The notes under the pieces: generated by a model
Seen by the model: the letters and a program-made list of their open reading frames with translations, nothing else
The model's database searches: none
Told to the model about the DNA's origin: nothing
Shown here: in pieces, positions 7,944-17,058 of the stretch
How the letters are laid out: every line of letters starts with the position of its first letter
Position numbering within the stretch: position 1 is the stretch's first letter
Made by a program: the position numbers and the translations under genes
Assembly (NCBI RefSeq): GCF_001529295.1
Contig: NZ_LLWK01000038.1
Coordinates: 620,001 to 684,000 of the forward strand
Length of the DNA: 64,000 nt
DNA from: Flavobacterium sp. TAB 87
GTDB taxonomy: Bacteria > Bacteroidota > Bacteroidia > Flavobacteriales > Flavobacteriaceae
Direction of reading: 5' to 3'

Positions 7944-8990
7944 TTAAACAGCTTGCTTCTTCTCATTAGCAATTGCAATATCATCGGCATCAGGTTGCAT
8001 TGGTTCCTGTTCCAATTTTGCTTTTTTTTCATATTGCAGACTAATAAACATTGGAAAATGGTCAGAATCAAAATTTTGAAGGCGCTTTATTTTTTTTAGT
8101 TTCATGTCTGCCGAGATAAAGGCATGATCTAGAGGGAATCTTAAAAATGGATAATGGGCGTGAAATGTATTAAAAAATCCTCTGCCTCTTCTTGGGTCCA
8201 ACAAACCGCTCATTTTTAAAAAAAGAGTAGTCGTGTAACTCCAAGCAACATCATTTAAATCGCCTATTACGATTACAGGAAGATCTGTTTTTTGGGCACG
8301 TTCTGCAACTAATAATAGTTCTTTATCTCTTTCGGCAGAAGTAGGATTTTCGGTAGGAACCGGCGGCGTAGGATGAACGGCAAATAATTGAACTCTTTGT
8401 TGGTTTGGAAGTACAACTTTAGTATGAATAGACGGAATGTCTGCTTCGACCAAATGCTTTATTTCTGCTTCTTCCAGAGGTAATTTCGAATAGAGCAGCA
8501 TGCCATAGGTATTCTCTAGTGGCACTTTTATACTAAAAGGAAAAGCTTCATCGAGCGCTACAGTTCCTAATTCCCATTTATGATCAGTTTCCAAAAGGAG
8601 TACGACATCGGGATTTGCTTTTTCTATTTCGCTTAAGCAACCTTTATAATTGGTATTGTACTGAAAGACATTTGCAACCATCAAACTTATTCCATTCTCA
8701 GGAATTTCTTTAGTAATGGCTAGCACTTGAATTGGACTCAATTTGGTAAAAGGAAGAATAAGATATAAAAGGTAAGATGCATTAAGAATCATTAAAACTA
8801 GAAATACCAAATGCAAAATAAGATTTGATTTAAAAAAGATAATCCAAAAGAGGATGCACAGACAGTTTAATACAAATTTTTGAAGACGTGGATATTCAAA
8901 AACTCTAAATATCCAATACTCATTTTTCACTAAAGGAATTAGAGTTGCTATTAATAATAAAGAAGAAAAACAGATCAATAGTGTTTGCAT
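7944..8990 (-). CDS. Membrane-anchored endonuclease/exonuclease/phosphatase family protein
   Basis: A 348-residue protein. Three hydrophobic helices occupy about residues 1-80 (MQTLLICFSSLLLIATLIPL, then two more), followed by a DNase I-like EEP domain from about 100 to 320. The catalytic pieces are seen in order: VVLLLETD (metal-binding Glu), VHPTPP (His), GDLND (Asp/Asn), PLDHAFIS, and the final SDHFP (Asp-His). The domain faces one side of the membrane, probably the periplasm by analogy with similar proteins. EEP enzymes cut phosphodiesters in nucleic acids, phospholipids or phosphoinositides; the substrate cannot be told here. The C-terminal 35 residues are charged and look disordered. 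It stands alone, convergent with the tRNA-Ser unit. Confidence 0.85.
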   Translation of the reverse strand: MQTLLICFSSLLLIATLIPLVKNEYWIFRVFEYPRLQKFVLNCLCILFWIIFFKSNLILHLVFLVLMILNASYLLYLILPFTKLSPIQVLAITKEIPENGISLMVANVFQYNTNYKGCLSEIEKANPDVVLLLETDHKWELGTVALDEAFPFSIKVPLENTYGMLLYSKLPLEEAEIKHLVEADIPSIHTKVVLPNQQRVQLFAVHPTPPVPTENPTSAERDKELLLVAERAQKTDLPVIVIGDLNDVAWSYTTTLFLKMSGLLDPRRGRGFFNTFHAHYPFLRFPLDHAFISADMKLKKIKRLQNFDSDHFPMFISLQYEKKAKLEQEPMQPDADDIAIANEKKQAV

Positions 8991-9239
8991 GAAATAAAAT
9001 AAGTTTAGTAGCGTCGAGACTAGTGCGTAATTAGGTTTACACTTTACCTCAAACGTTTTACAATATAGTATTATATTTTAAATCGTTGGTAGAATTTTTA
9101 TTTCAGATTTTATTGTAAAAGACAATACTTTCGCTGTTAGATAGTTCCGTAATTAACATAATTTTAATTGGTATTCAATTTTATTGATAAATAAAAATGA
9201 ATAAAAAAAATTACTTTTACATTTATAAATAAGAAAAAT

Positions 9240-10112
9240 ATGGCTTCAGGTATTTTTGCAATTCTAGATGATATTGCTGCGTTAATGGACGATGTCGCTG
9301 TCGCAAGTAAAATTGCAACGCAAAAAACAGCGGCAATTTTAGGCGATGATTTGGCCGTTAATGCTGAAAAAGCGACTGGCTTTTTGTCAAGCAGAGAGCT
9401 GCCCGTTCTTTGGGCGATTACCAAAGGATCCTTTATCAATAAACTAATAATAATTCCGATTGCCCTGTTGCTGAATGTGTTTTTTCCAGCCGCCATAAAC
9501 GGCGCACTGGTTATTGGAGGTTTTTACTTGGCTTATGAAGGTGTAGAAAAAATTATTGAATATTTTTTTCACCACGCACCCGAAGTTTTAGAAACGGTAG
9601 AGATAACAGAGGAAGATGCCGCTGTCGCTGAGAAATCAAAAATTAAAGCCGCTATAGTAACCGACTTTATTTTGTCGGTCGAAATTGTAATTATCGCTTT
9701 AGGAAGCGTTGCAGAAAAAATATTATCCATTCAAATTATGACTGTCTTTGTGGTTGCAATTATCGCTACCATTGGTGTTTATGGCATCGTAGCTCTTATT
9801 GTGCGTATGGATGACACTGGCTATAAATTGATTAAACATTCAAATAATAAAGGAATCTTAGCAAAAGTAGGCACTTTATTAGTTAAGCTTTTGCCGATGA
9901 TTATTAAATTTTTATCCGTTGTTGGAACTCTTGCTTTGATTTTAGTTTCAGGGGGAATATTTGTACATAATATTGAATATGTGCATCATCTCATGCCGCA
10001 GTTGCCAATTGTTGCGCAGGAAACGTTCTTTGGTCTAGTTGCTGGTTTATTGGTGTTTGCGGTAGTAGCAATTTTTAAAAAATTGTTTACGCTATTCAAA
10101 TTAAAAATATAG
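9240..10112 (+). CDS. DUF808 (YedI-like) inner-membrane protein
   Basis: A 290-residue polytopic protein. The N-terminus MASGIFAILDDIAALMDDVA is the hallmark of the DUF808/YedI family, followed by TGFLSSRELPVLWAITKGS. About five or six hydrophobic segments follow, among them the stretches near residues 70-95, 130-160, 160-190 and 225-285. Family members are inner-membrane proteins of unknown function. The gene is flanked by a 249-nt non-coding gap on the left, in which I see no gene, and by a strong terminator on the right. Confidence 0.88.
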   Translation: MASGIFAILDDIAALMDDVAVASKIATQKTAAILGDDLAVNAEKATGFLSSRELPVLWAITKGSFINKLIIIPIALLLNVFFPAAINGALVIGGFYLAYEGVEKIIEYFFHHAPEVLETVEITEEDAAVAEKSKIKAAIVTDFILSVEIVIIALGSVAEKILSIQIMTVFVVAIIATIGVYGIVALIVRMDDTGYKLIKHSNNKGILAKVGTLLVKLLPMIIKFLSVVGTLALILVSGGIFVHNIEYVHHLMPQLPIVAQETFFGLVAGLLVFAVVAIFKKLFTLFKLKI

Positions 10113-10125
10113 TTAGAGTCATTTT

Positions 10126-10156
10126 AAAAAGCCCAGTTCAACTTCTGGGCTTTTTT
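10126..10156 (+). terminator. Rho-independent terminator after DUF808 gene
   Basis: GCCCAG (10131-10136) pairs with CTGGGC (10145-10150), extended by A5/T6 runs on both sides. Confidence 0.88.
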
Positions 10157-10302
10157 GATTTTCAATCTTTAATTAGCGAAAAAGCGTTGCGATTTTTTAG
10201 AGTTATTTACTAGTTTGATGCAGTTAAAAAAGAACTTTAATTTTGCAAATTGTTAAACATGAATTTATTAACTTTAATTATTAATATTAAAAAAAGATAA
10301 TT

Positions 10303-10776
10303 ATGAAAATTAAATCAATTTTATTGAGTTTAAGTATGGCCATTTTGCTGGTTGCCTGTGCTCCAAAAGATGCAGATATTGAAAAAGAAATTGCAGCAAA
10401 AATGACTGATATGCCAGGAATGCAAGTAAGCGTAAAAGATGGAGTTGCCACTATTTCTGGAGTTTGTAAAGATGCAAGTTGTAAAGAAAGCTGTGAGAAA
10501 ATTGCTAAAGACGTAAAAGGAGTAAAATCGGTAGTAAATAACTGCGAAATTGCATCAGAACCAGTTGTGGTTGCACCTGTAGAAATCAGTAGCGATGGTA
10601 CCTTAAGTTCTTCTGCCAATACTGTCGTGCAATCTTATTCTGGAGTAACGGCTACCGTATTGGATGGAGTAATTACCTTAAAAGGAGATATTAACAGAGA
10701 CCAATTGGCTGGATTAATTCAGAGTATGCAAGAATTGCATCCTAAAAAAGTTGAAAATCAATTAACAATTAATTAA
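10303..10776 (+). CDS. Lipoprotein with two BON domains
   Basis: A 157-residue protein with a lipoprotein signal (MKIKSILLSLSMAILLVAC, Cys 19). Two BON domains follow, about residues 25-85 (MQVSVKDGVATISGVC) and about 95-157 (GVTATVLDGVITLKGDI). BON domains are thought to bind phospholipid or other cell-envelope surfaces, and OsmY-type proteins with them respond to osmotic stress. The first domain carries four Cys (CKDASCKESCE and a later one), which is unusual and might form disulfides. The downstream gene starts 7 nt after the stop and encodes a BON-LysM protein, so the pair forms an operon directed at the envelope. Role in osmoprotection is inference. Confidence 0.85.
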   Translation: MKIKSILLSLSMAILLVACAPKDADIEKEIAAKMTDMPGMQVSVKDGVATISGVCKDASCKESCEKIAKDVKGVKSVVNNCEIASEPVVVAPVEISSDGTLSSSANTVVQSYSGVTATVLDGVITLKGDINRDQLAGLIQSMQELHPKKVENQLTIN

Positions 10777-10783
10777 AGAAGGC

Positions 10784-11155
10784 ATGAGTGTACAAAATAA
10801 ATATGCCGATTTAGTGGCAGAAGCACACAGACTAGAAGTTGCAGATTTACAAGTGAGAGAAAAAGACAATGTGTTGTATATCGATGGCACAACCAAATCA
10901 ACAAGCGATAAAGACAAATTGTGGGAGACCTATAGTAAAATTGATCCTGATTTTCGCTCTGCAGATGTTGTACTGAATCTTGCAGTGGCAGAAGGCGCAT
11001 CGACTGAGTATACAGTAGCTAGTGGAGATTCTCTATCTAAAATAGGAAAGGCACACGGCGTTTCGTGGCAAGCTATTTATGAGGCAAATAAAGATATTAT
11101 CAAAAATCCAGATCTTATTCAAGCCGGCTGGAAGTTAAAAATACCAGCAAAGTAA
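10784..11155 (+). CDS. BON-LysM protein (Kbp/YgaU-like)
   Basis: A 123-residue protein with a BON domain (about 1-65) followed by a C-terminal LysM domain (about 74-122: TEYTVASGDSLSKIGKAHGV ending WKLKIPAK). This order and size match the E. coli potassium-binding protein Kbp (YgaU, 149 residues), which binds K+ and needs both domains. No signal peptide is visible, which also fits a cytoplasmic Kbp. A strong terminator ends the transcript. It may bind K+ or another ion under osmotic stress, together with the BON lipoprotein encoded 7 nt upstream; a peptidoglycan-binding role would need an export route that is not seen. Confidence 0.85.
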   Translation: MSVQNKYADLVAEAHRLEVADLQVREKDNVLYIDGTTKSTSDKDKLWETYSKIDPDFRSADVVLNLAVAEGASTEYTVASGDSLSKIGKAHGVSWQAIYEANKDIIKNPDLIQAGWKLKIPAK

Positions 11156-11176
11156 TGTATTTAGGTTCATTGCCAC

Positions 11177-11212
11177 AAAAAGTCTGTCTGTAATTAGACA
11201 GACTTTTTTTTT
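11177..11212 (+). terminator. Terminator of the BON operon
   Basis: AGTCTGTCT pairs with AGACAGACT around a 6-nt loop, with an A run before and nine T after it. Confidence 0.9.
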
Positions 11213-11334
11213 GCCTTTTACTTTCGATATAAAATCTAGTATCGCTGTTGTGATGCGTTGGCAATAACTATATTTGTATCTTCGTTTTGTACTATGTAAG
11301 TACCATTATTTAGAATCTTCTAACCCAAAATAAT

Positions 11335-12033
11335 ATGCGATTTGCCGTAAATTTTTGTTTTTTTATACTCACTTTGTCTGCTTTTGCGCAAGAAGAAATC
11401 AGCAAGAAAGATTCTACTGTGGTAAAAATTGACTCTTTGTATCGCGAAGATCAATTTTATTTAAGTTTGACTTATAACAGACTTCTTGAAGCGCCTGAAG
11501 GATTTAAACAGCAACGATTTTCTGCAGGAATATCAGGCGGATTCGTTCGAGATATGCCAATTAATAAACGCCGTAATATTGCTTTTGCAACTGGTGTAGG
11601 ATTTACATATAATAATTACTTTCAAAACTTGGGGATCACAGGTGATAAAAAAAATGCTATTTATACGGTACTAGATCCCAAAGATTTTAGTCGAAATAAA
11701 TTTTCGCAATTTTTAATAGATGTGCCATTGGAATTTCGTTGGAGAACTTCGACACCCGAAACGTATCGTTTTTGGCGTGTTTATGGAGGAGTCAAATTGA
11801 GTTATTTGCTCTACGATACGTCTGTATTAAAAAATGCGACTGGAAAATTAAAAATAACCAATAACGACGACTTTACTAAATTTCAATACGGCGTTTACTT
11901 GGCAACAGGTTTTAATACTTGGAATATTTATGGGTATTATGGTTTGAATGATTTGTTTAAATCAGCTAATACGGCGACAGAAAAAGTGAACTTAAACACC
12001 TTGAATTTTGGGATAATCTTTTATATTCTTTAA
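11335..12033 (+). CDS. PorT-like outer-membrane beta-barrel protein
   Basis: A 232-residue protein with a signal peptide (MRFAVNFCFFILTLSAFAQ, cleavage near 18). The mature part alternates hydrophobic and polar residues and ends in GIIFYIL, a beta-signal-like C-terminus of outer-membrane barrels. The strand pattern (FYLSLTYNRLL, IAFATGVGFTYNNYFQ, FLIDVPLEFRWRT) resembles the PorT/OMP_b-brl_2 family. PorT proper is needed for the type IX secretion system; whether this is the true PorT or a paralogue cannot be said from the sequence alone, and no other secretion gene is nearby. The gene is convergent with the PAP2-like gene. Confidence 0.65.
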   Translation: MRFAVNFCFFILTLSAFAQEEISKKDSTVVKIDSLYREDQFYLSLTYNRLLEAPEGFKQQRFSAGISGGFVRDMPINKRRNIAFATGVGFTYNNYFQNLGITGDKKNAIYTVLDPKDFSRNKFSQFLIDVPLEFRWRTSTPETYRFWRVYGGVKLSYLLYDTSVLKNATGKLKITNNDDFTKFQYGVYLATGFNTWNIYGYYGLNDLFKSANTATEKVNLNTLNFGIIFYIL

Positions 12034-12087
12034 ATTAAAATACTGGGAATTTAAAAATCGATATTTGCACTGATTCCTTTAATTCCT

Positions 12088-12693
12088 TTACATCCATAAA
12101 TATAAAAACAACAACTGCGGAAATACTCCAAAGGCGCAACCTAGCGTGAGTTCAAAAGGCGAATGTGCTTTCATTACCAAACGGGATGAGGCTACAATTC
12201 CATTCAATAAAATGAGTAGCGCAATTACGATGGGCATTTTAATTTGTAAATGGATGCTTAAGCCCACAATAAAAACGGTTAAAGCACTAATCCCGAGCAT
12301 GTGTAAACTAATTTTTATTTTAAAGAAAAGTAAGATAGTAGCACCCAACGTTCCAAATAAAGCAGCTAATAAAAAAAAGTGTAGTTCTGGATACCGTGTC
12401 ACTAAAATGGTTCTCTTGACCAATAAAATAAAAAGCAAACACTGCAAAGCCATCGGTATTTTACGCTGTGCAGTTTCGTTAATCATGACCGAATCAACTT
12501 TGCCCGTAGTTCGTAATAGTAGAAAAAATAGCAACGGAATGATCACTGTTATGAGAAAGACTTGTAACAATACGTACATTTTTTCTTGATCAGAAAAAGT
12601 CTCTTCCTTCATAAAAAAATAGAACAGCGCCGAAAACATCGAGATGAATATTGGATGAAATAAATACGAAAATAACGGTAGTAACTTTTTCAC
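12088..12693 (-). CDS. PAP2-like membrane protein
   Basis: A 201-residue protein with six hydrophobic segments. I place the start at GTG (12691-12693), giving VKKLLPLFSYLFHP; the longer upstream frame begins with TTG and contains the promoter. Motifs resemble the PAP2 phosphatase core: QRKIP (compare KxxxxxxRP), SLHMLG (compare PSGH) and SRLVMKAHSPFELTLG, which fits SRx5Hx3D with Glu in place of Asp. PAP2 enzymes dephosphorylate lipid phosphates or undecaprenyl diphosphate. The first two motifs are degenerate, so catalysis is uncertain and it may be a diverged or inactive relative. Confidence 0.6.
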   Translation of the reverse strand: MKKLLPLFSYLFHPIFISMFSALFYFFMKEETFSDQEKMYVLLQVFLITVIIPLLFFLLLRTTGKVDSVMINETAQRKIPMALQCLLFILLVKRTILVTRYPELHFFLLAALFGTLGATILLFFKIKISLHMLGISALTVFIVGLSIHLQIKMPIVIALLILLNGIVASSRLVMKAHSPFELTLGCAFGVFPQLLFLYLWM

Positions 12694-12716
12694 TATTTTT
12701 CTTTTAGATGATGTAA

Positions 12717-12744
12717 CAAATATAAAAATTATGTCCAATATCAA
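12717..12744 (-). promoter_or_regulatory. Promoter of the PAP2-like gene
   Basis: Minus strand TTG (12742-12744), 17 nt, TATATTTG (12717-12724), a match to the Bacteroidota TTG/TAnnTTTG pattern. It lies inside the longest ORF and so argues for the GTG start at 12693. Confidence 0.6.
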
Positions 12745-12836
12745 CTCGCGATTTCAAGTTAAAACGCGAAAGAGCACGACTTTCTAATTTAGAAACTTTA
12801 AATTTGAATGTTTAAATTAGATTAAAATTATAAGGA

Positions 12837-15299
12837 ATGAGTATACTTTTACAAAAAGCAATAACAATTTTACAGGCCGAATTTGTTGGAATAGGAGCTA
12901 ATTTAACTTTCGATCACGTTTCTATTGATAGCCGATCGTTGCAAAATGGAGAACAGACCTTGTTCTTTGCTTTGGTTGGTTCTAATCATGATGGCCACGA
13001 TTATGTTGCTGATTTGGTTGCCAATGGCGTTAAGAATTTTGTAGTCGAAAAAATACCAGAAAACAAACCATCACATTGCAATTTTTTAATTGTACCTGAT
13101 TCTTTAAAAGCATTTCAAAATTTTGCAGCATATTATCGCGACACTTTTAATTTTCCTGTTATTGGGTTGACTGGTAGCAATGGGAAAACGATTGTAAAAG
13201 AATGGCTAAATTTTTTATTAAGTCCCGATTTTAATGTAATACGTAGCCCCAAAAGTTACAATTCGCAAGTGGGAGTTCCGCTGTCGGTTATGGCAATAAA
13301 TGAAAAACACAATCTAGGTATTTTTGAAGCGGGAATTTCAACTGTTGGAGAAATGGCCAATTTGCAGCGAATCATGAAGCCTACAATTGGAGTACTTACA
13401 AATATTGGTTCTGCGCACGACGAAGGTTTTGCGAATACAAAGCAAAAGATAAATGAGAAATTACTCTTATTTAAAGATGCAACAACAATTATTTATCAAA
13501 AATCAGCACTTGTTGATGCGTGTTTAAGTGATTTAGTAAATAACACTGTTTCGTGCACGCTTTTATCATGGAGTTTTACGGATGAAACAGCTTCAGTTTT
13601 AATTGAAAGAATCGATAAGCAAAGCAACTCGACTATTATTCATTTTCAACATCAAAATACGTCTAGTTTGTTTGCAGTGCCGTTCCAAGACGATGCCTCG
13701 ATAGAAAACGCCATTTCGTGTTTATTGATATTACTGCATTTTCAATATGACATTTCAACCATTCAAAATCGAATGACACTTTTGTACCCAGTACAGATGC
13801 GTTTGGAAGTAAAAAACGGAATTCACAATTGCAGTATAATTGATGACAGTTATAGTTCCGATTTTCAGTCGTTAAAAATTGCATTGGATTTTCTAGAAAG
13901 TCAAAAGCAAAACCCGATGAAAACGGTTATTTTGTCGGATATTTTTCAAAGTGGTTTTTCTAATGACGAACTATATACAAAGGTTGCTCAATTAATTACA
14001 GACAATAAAATTGCGCGTGTTATCGGAATCGGTAAGACTATAGCTTCCTTCAAAAATAAATTCGGAAATTGCATTACTTTTGAATCGACAGCCGATTTTA
14101 TTGCCGCAATCGAAACGGTTGGTTTTGACAATGAAACCATTTTAATTAAAGGAGCGCGTTCCTTTGAATTTGAAAGGATTGTGGCGCGCTTGGTAGAGAA
14201 AACTCACGAAACAGTGTTAGAAATTGATTTGAATGCCATTGGACATAATTTGAACTTTTTTAAATCTAAATTGGATTCGGATGTAAAAATTATGGTCATG
14301 GTCAAAGCCTTCGGTTACGGAAATGGAGGACTAGAAATTGCCAAATTGCTCGAGCACCATCAAGTGGATTATTTAGGAGTGGCCTTTGCCGATGAAGGAA
14401 TTTCGTTAAAAAACGGTGGTGTACAATTGCCTATTATGGTTCTTAATCCAGAATCAACCAGCTATAATGCTATCATTCAGCATGAGTTAGAGCCCGAAAT
14501 TTATAGTTTAAAAGGACTTACTTCTTTTTTAAAAATTGCGAGAGATCAAAATTTAAACCAGTTTCCAATCCATATAAAAATAGATACGGGAATGCACCGC
14601 TTGGGTTTTGAAGAAAACACCTTGCAAGAATTAATTGGGACTTTAAAAGGAAACACTTCGGTAAAAGTTAAAAGTATATTGTCGCATTTAGCAACTAGTG
14701 ACGATCCCAAGCATCATGAATTTGCAAAGGCTCAAATTCATTTGTTCGAAAGATTGTCTTCTGAATTAATTCGAGAATTACAAATTAACCCTATTCGACA
14801 TATTTTAAATACTTCAGGAATCAGTAATTTTCCGAATTCTCAATTTGACATGGTTCGATTAGGAATTGGATTATACGGAGTTTCAAACGACACTTCTGAA
14901 CAGAAATATTTAGAAAACGTGGGGACTTTAAAATCGCTTATTTCTCAAATAAGAACCATTCCTGCAGGAGATAGCGTCGGTTATGGCCGTCGTTTTATGG
15001 CTGACGAAACCACTAAAATTGCGACCATACCAATTGGTTATGCAGACGGTATTTCGAGAACTTGGGGAAATGGAGCAGGTTATGTACGAATTAAAAATAA
15101 AAAAGCACGAATTGTCGGAAGCATTTGCATGGACATGCTTATGGTTGACGTTTCAAAAATTGATTGTGAAGAAGGTGACGATGTTATTATTTTTGGAGAA
15201 AGCCCAACAGTGGTCGAAATGGCTCAGGTTTTACAAACTATTCCGTATGAAATTTTGACCAGTATTTCTCAACGTGTAAAGAGAGTATTTTTTAGGTAA
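12837..15299 (+). CDS. murF-alr: Fused UDP-MurNAc-tripeptide-D-Ala-D-Ala ligase / alanine racemase
   Basis: An 820-residue bifunctional protein. The N-terminal MurF-like half (1 to about 455) has the Mur domain, the ATP-binding loop GSNGKT (113-118) and the C-terminal ligase domain around VKNGIHNCSIIDDSYSSD. The C-terminal half (about 460-820) is a PLP-dependent alanine racemase: the PLP lysine is K490 in VMVKAFGYGNG, and RLGIGLYG, SVGYGRRF and GYADGISR are further family motifs. The first half adds D-Ala-D-Ala to the cytoplasmic peptidoglycan precursor, while the second makes D-alanine from L-alanine. Such fusions occur in Bacteroidota. The sequence KAFGYG, instead of the common KADAYG, is a small deviation. 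A -7 element TAAATTTG lies at 12799-12806. Confidence 0.93.
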   Translation: MSILLQKAITILQAEFVGIGANLTFDHVSIDSRSLQNGEQTLFFALVGSNHDGHDYVADLVANGVKNFVVEKIPENKPSHCNFLIVPDSLKAFQNFAAYYRDTFNFPVIGLTGSNGKTIVKEWLNFLLSPDFNVIRSPKSYNSQVGVPLSVMAINEKHNLGIFEAGISTVGEMANLQRIMKPTIGVLTNIGSAHDEGFANTKQKINEKLLLFKDATTIIYQKSALVDACLSDLVNNTVSCTLLSWSFTDETASVLIERIDKQSNSTIIHFQHQNTSSLFAVPFQDDASIENAISCLLILLHFQYDISTIQNRMTLLYPVQMRLEVKNGIHNCSIIDDSYSSDFQSLKIALDFLESQKQNPMKTVILSDIFQSGFSNDELYTKVAQLITDNKIARVIGIGKTIASFKNKFGNCITFESTADFIAAIETVGFDNETILIKGARSFEFERIVARLVEKTHETVLEIDLNAIGHNLNFFKSKLDSDVKIMVMVKAFGYGNGGLEIAKLLEHHQVDYLGVAFADEGISLKNGGVQLPIMVLNPESTSYNAIIQHELEPEIYSLKGLTSFLKIARDQNLNQFPIHIKIDTGMHRLGFEENTLQELIGTLKGNTSVKVKSILSHLATSDDPKHHEFAKAQIHLFERLSSELIRELQINPIRHILNTSGISNFPNSQFDMVRLGIGLYGVSNDTSEQKYLENVGTLKSLISQIRTIPAGDSVGYGRRFMADETTKIATIPIGYADGISRTWGNGAGYVRIKNKKARIVGSICMDMLMVDVSKIDCEEGDDVIIFGESPTVVEMAQVLQTIPYEILTSISQRVKRVFFR

Positions 15300-15387
15300 A
15301 TGATTTTGTAGTGGTCTTTTTAGTTAAAATTGTCAAAAATTATATACTTTTAAATTTCGAAACATTTTAACTTAAAACAGGAAAATT

Positions 15388-15807
15388 ATGGGATTTTTTG
15401 CAGATTTTAAAGCGTCACTTCTTAAAGGAGATGTACTAAGCTTAGCTACTGCGGTAGTGATTGGAGCAGCATTTGGCAAAATCGTTTCATCTGCGGTAGA
15501 TGATGTGATCATGCCAATTATCGGAGTTATAACTGGAGGAATTGACTTTACAAAGAAGTTTATTTCGCTTGATGGCGTTCATTATGAAACACTAGAAGCT
15601 GCAAAAGTAGCCAATGCAGCAGTTATTACCTATGGAAATTTAGTCCAAGCGGCGATCAATTTTGTTATCATTGCGTTTTTTGTATTTATCGTTTTAAGAG
15701 CTGCTGAGAAAATGAAAAAGAAGCAAGAAGTTGTAGTTGCTGCTGTTGCAGGACCTACTCAAGAAGAATTATTGATGCAAATTAGAGATTTGTTGAAAAA
15801 TAAATAA
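15388..15807 (+). CDS. mscL: Large-conductance mechanosensitive channel
   Basis: A 139-residue MscL of normal length. The N-terminal helix and first transmembrane segment read [24 protein letters not shown], followed by [23 protein letters not shown], the conserved pore helix. The second membrane segment is at about 87-110 ([18 protein letters not shown]), and the cytoplasmic C-terminal helix ([15 protein letters not shown]) closes the protein. It forms a pentameric channel in the inner membrane that opens on hypo-osmotic shock. A near-consensus promoter, TTG (15330), 18 nt, TAAATTTC (15351), precedes it. It is a single-gene unit with its own terminator. Confidence 0.95.
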   Translation: MGFFADFKASLLKGDVLSLATAVVIGAAFGKIVSSAVDDVIMPIIGVITGGIDFTKKFISLDGVHYETLEAAKVANAAVITYGNLVQAAINFVIIAFFVFIVLRAAEKMKKKQEVVVAAVAGPTQEELLMQIRDLLKNK

Positions 15808-15825
15808 AGGTATAGACCAAATAGT

Positions 15826-15854
15826 AAACCGCTCCATATCAGGGCGGTTTTTTT
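15826..15854 (+). terminator. Terminator of mscL
   Basis: AAACCGC (15826-15832) pairs with GCGGTTT (15844-15850), and a T run follows. Confidence 0.85.
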
Positions 15855-15897
15855 AATTGTTGTAATTGTAACAATTTGTTATTTTTTGTGAATACGC

Positions 15898-15927
15898 TTG
15901 TGTGCACTTTTATTATACTTACTTTTG
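15898..15927 (+). promoter_or_regulatory. Consensus Bacteroidota promoter of asd
   Basis: TTG at 15898-15900, a 19-nt spacer, and TACTTTTG at 15920-15927, which is a full match to TTG-N19-TAnnTTTG. A transcript would start near 15933, leaving about 34 nt before the asd ATG. Confidence 0.75.
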
Positions 15928-15966
15928 TTGCTTAAAGTTAAAGAATAATCTCAAAAAAATATACAA

Positions 15967-16956
15967 ATGAGAATAGCGGTTGTAGGTGCCACCGGTATGG
16001 TTGGTGAAGTAGTATTGCAAGTTCTAGCAGAACGTAATTTTCCTGTTACAGAATTAATTCCAGTAGCATCAGAGCGATCAGTTGGAAAGCAAATTGAATA
16101 TAAAGGTCAAAAGTATACCGTTGTCGGACTGCAAACTGCAGTAGATATGAAGGCAGATATTGCTGTTTTTTCTGCTGGTGGCGAAACTTCATTAGAGTGG
16201 GCTCCAAAATTTGCAGCAGCAGGAACTACTGTTATTGATAATTCTTCGGCTTGGAGAATGGATCCAACCAAAAAATTGATTGTTCCAGAAATCAACGCGA
16301 ACGAATTAACCAAAGAAGATAAAATTATTGCAAATCCAAATTGCTCCACTATTCAAATGGTTTTGGCTTTGGCACCTTTGCATAAAAAATATAATATTAA
16401 GAGAGTGGTTGTTTCAACCTATCAATCAATTACAGGAACAGGAGTAAAAGCGGTTCGTCAGTTAGAAAATGAATACGCAGGAGTTGATGGTGAGTTGGCT
16501 TACAAATATCAAATTCACAGAAACGCAATTCCACAATGTGATTCTTTTGAAGAAAATGGATACACAAAAGAAGAGATGAAATTAGTTAATGAAACTAAAA
16601 AAATCTTAAGCGACAATACAATTGCAGTTACAGCAACTGCAGTTCGTGTGCCTATTGTAGGTGGGCACAGTGAAGCCATCAATGTAGAATTTTCGACTGC
16701 GTTTGAGGTAGACGAAGTGCGAACTATTCTCGAAAATACGGAAGGTATCGTTGTTCAAGATAATTTGAAAGAATTTGAATATCCGATGCCGCTTTATGCA
16801 CACGGTAAAAACGACGTTTTTGTAGGTAGAATTAGAAGAGATGAGTCACAGCCAAACACATTGAATATGTGGGTTGTAGCTGACAACTTGCGAAAAGGAG
16901 CTGCCACCAATACCATTCAAATTGCAGAATACTTAGTGGCAAATGCTTTAGTATAG
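15967..16956 (+). CDS. asd: Aspartate-semialdehyde dehydrogenase
   Basis: A 329-residue enzyme of normal length. The N-terminal NADP-binding motif is VVGATGMVGE (5-14); the active-site Cys is C126 in NPNCSTIQM, and a conserved GGHSEAINVEF follows near residue 235. It reduces aspartyl phosphate to aspartate semialdehyde, the branch point to diaminopimelate/lysine, threonine and methionine. It is expressed alone from a consensus promoter. Diaminopimelate feeds peptidoglycan synthesis, so it is metabolically related to the murF-alr gene upstream, although there is a terminator between them. Confidence 0.95.
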   Translation: MRIAVVGATGMVGEVVLQVLAERNFPVTELIPVASERSVGKQIEYKGQKYTVVGLQTAVDMKADIAVFSAGGETSLEWAPKFAAAGTTVIDNSSAWRMDPTKKLIVPEINANELTKEDKIIANPNCSTIQMVLALAPLHKKYNIKRVVVSTYQSITGTGVKAVRQLENEYAGVDGELAYKYQIHRNAIPQCDSFEENGYTKEEMKLVNETKKILSDNTIAVTATAVRVPIVGGHSEAINVEFSTAFEVDEVRTILENTEGIVVQDNLKEFEYPMPLYAHGKNDVFVGRIRRDESQPNTLNMWVVADNLRKGAATNTIQIAEYLVANALV

Positions 16957-17058
16957 TTTCACTAACAAAATGGTAGGACAACCACTTGAGTTAATAAATC
17001 GTTATGATTTACTGGTTCAGGTGGTTTTCGTTTTAATGTTTGTCTATCTTTGTCGGCA

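Noticed and set aside
11335..12033. Definite PorT of the type IX secretion system
   Set aside because: The fold is consistent, but many PorT-family paralogues exist and no other por/gld/spr gene is nearby, so only a PorT-like call is made.
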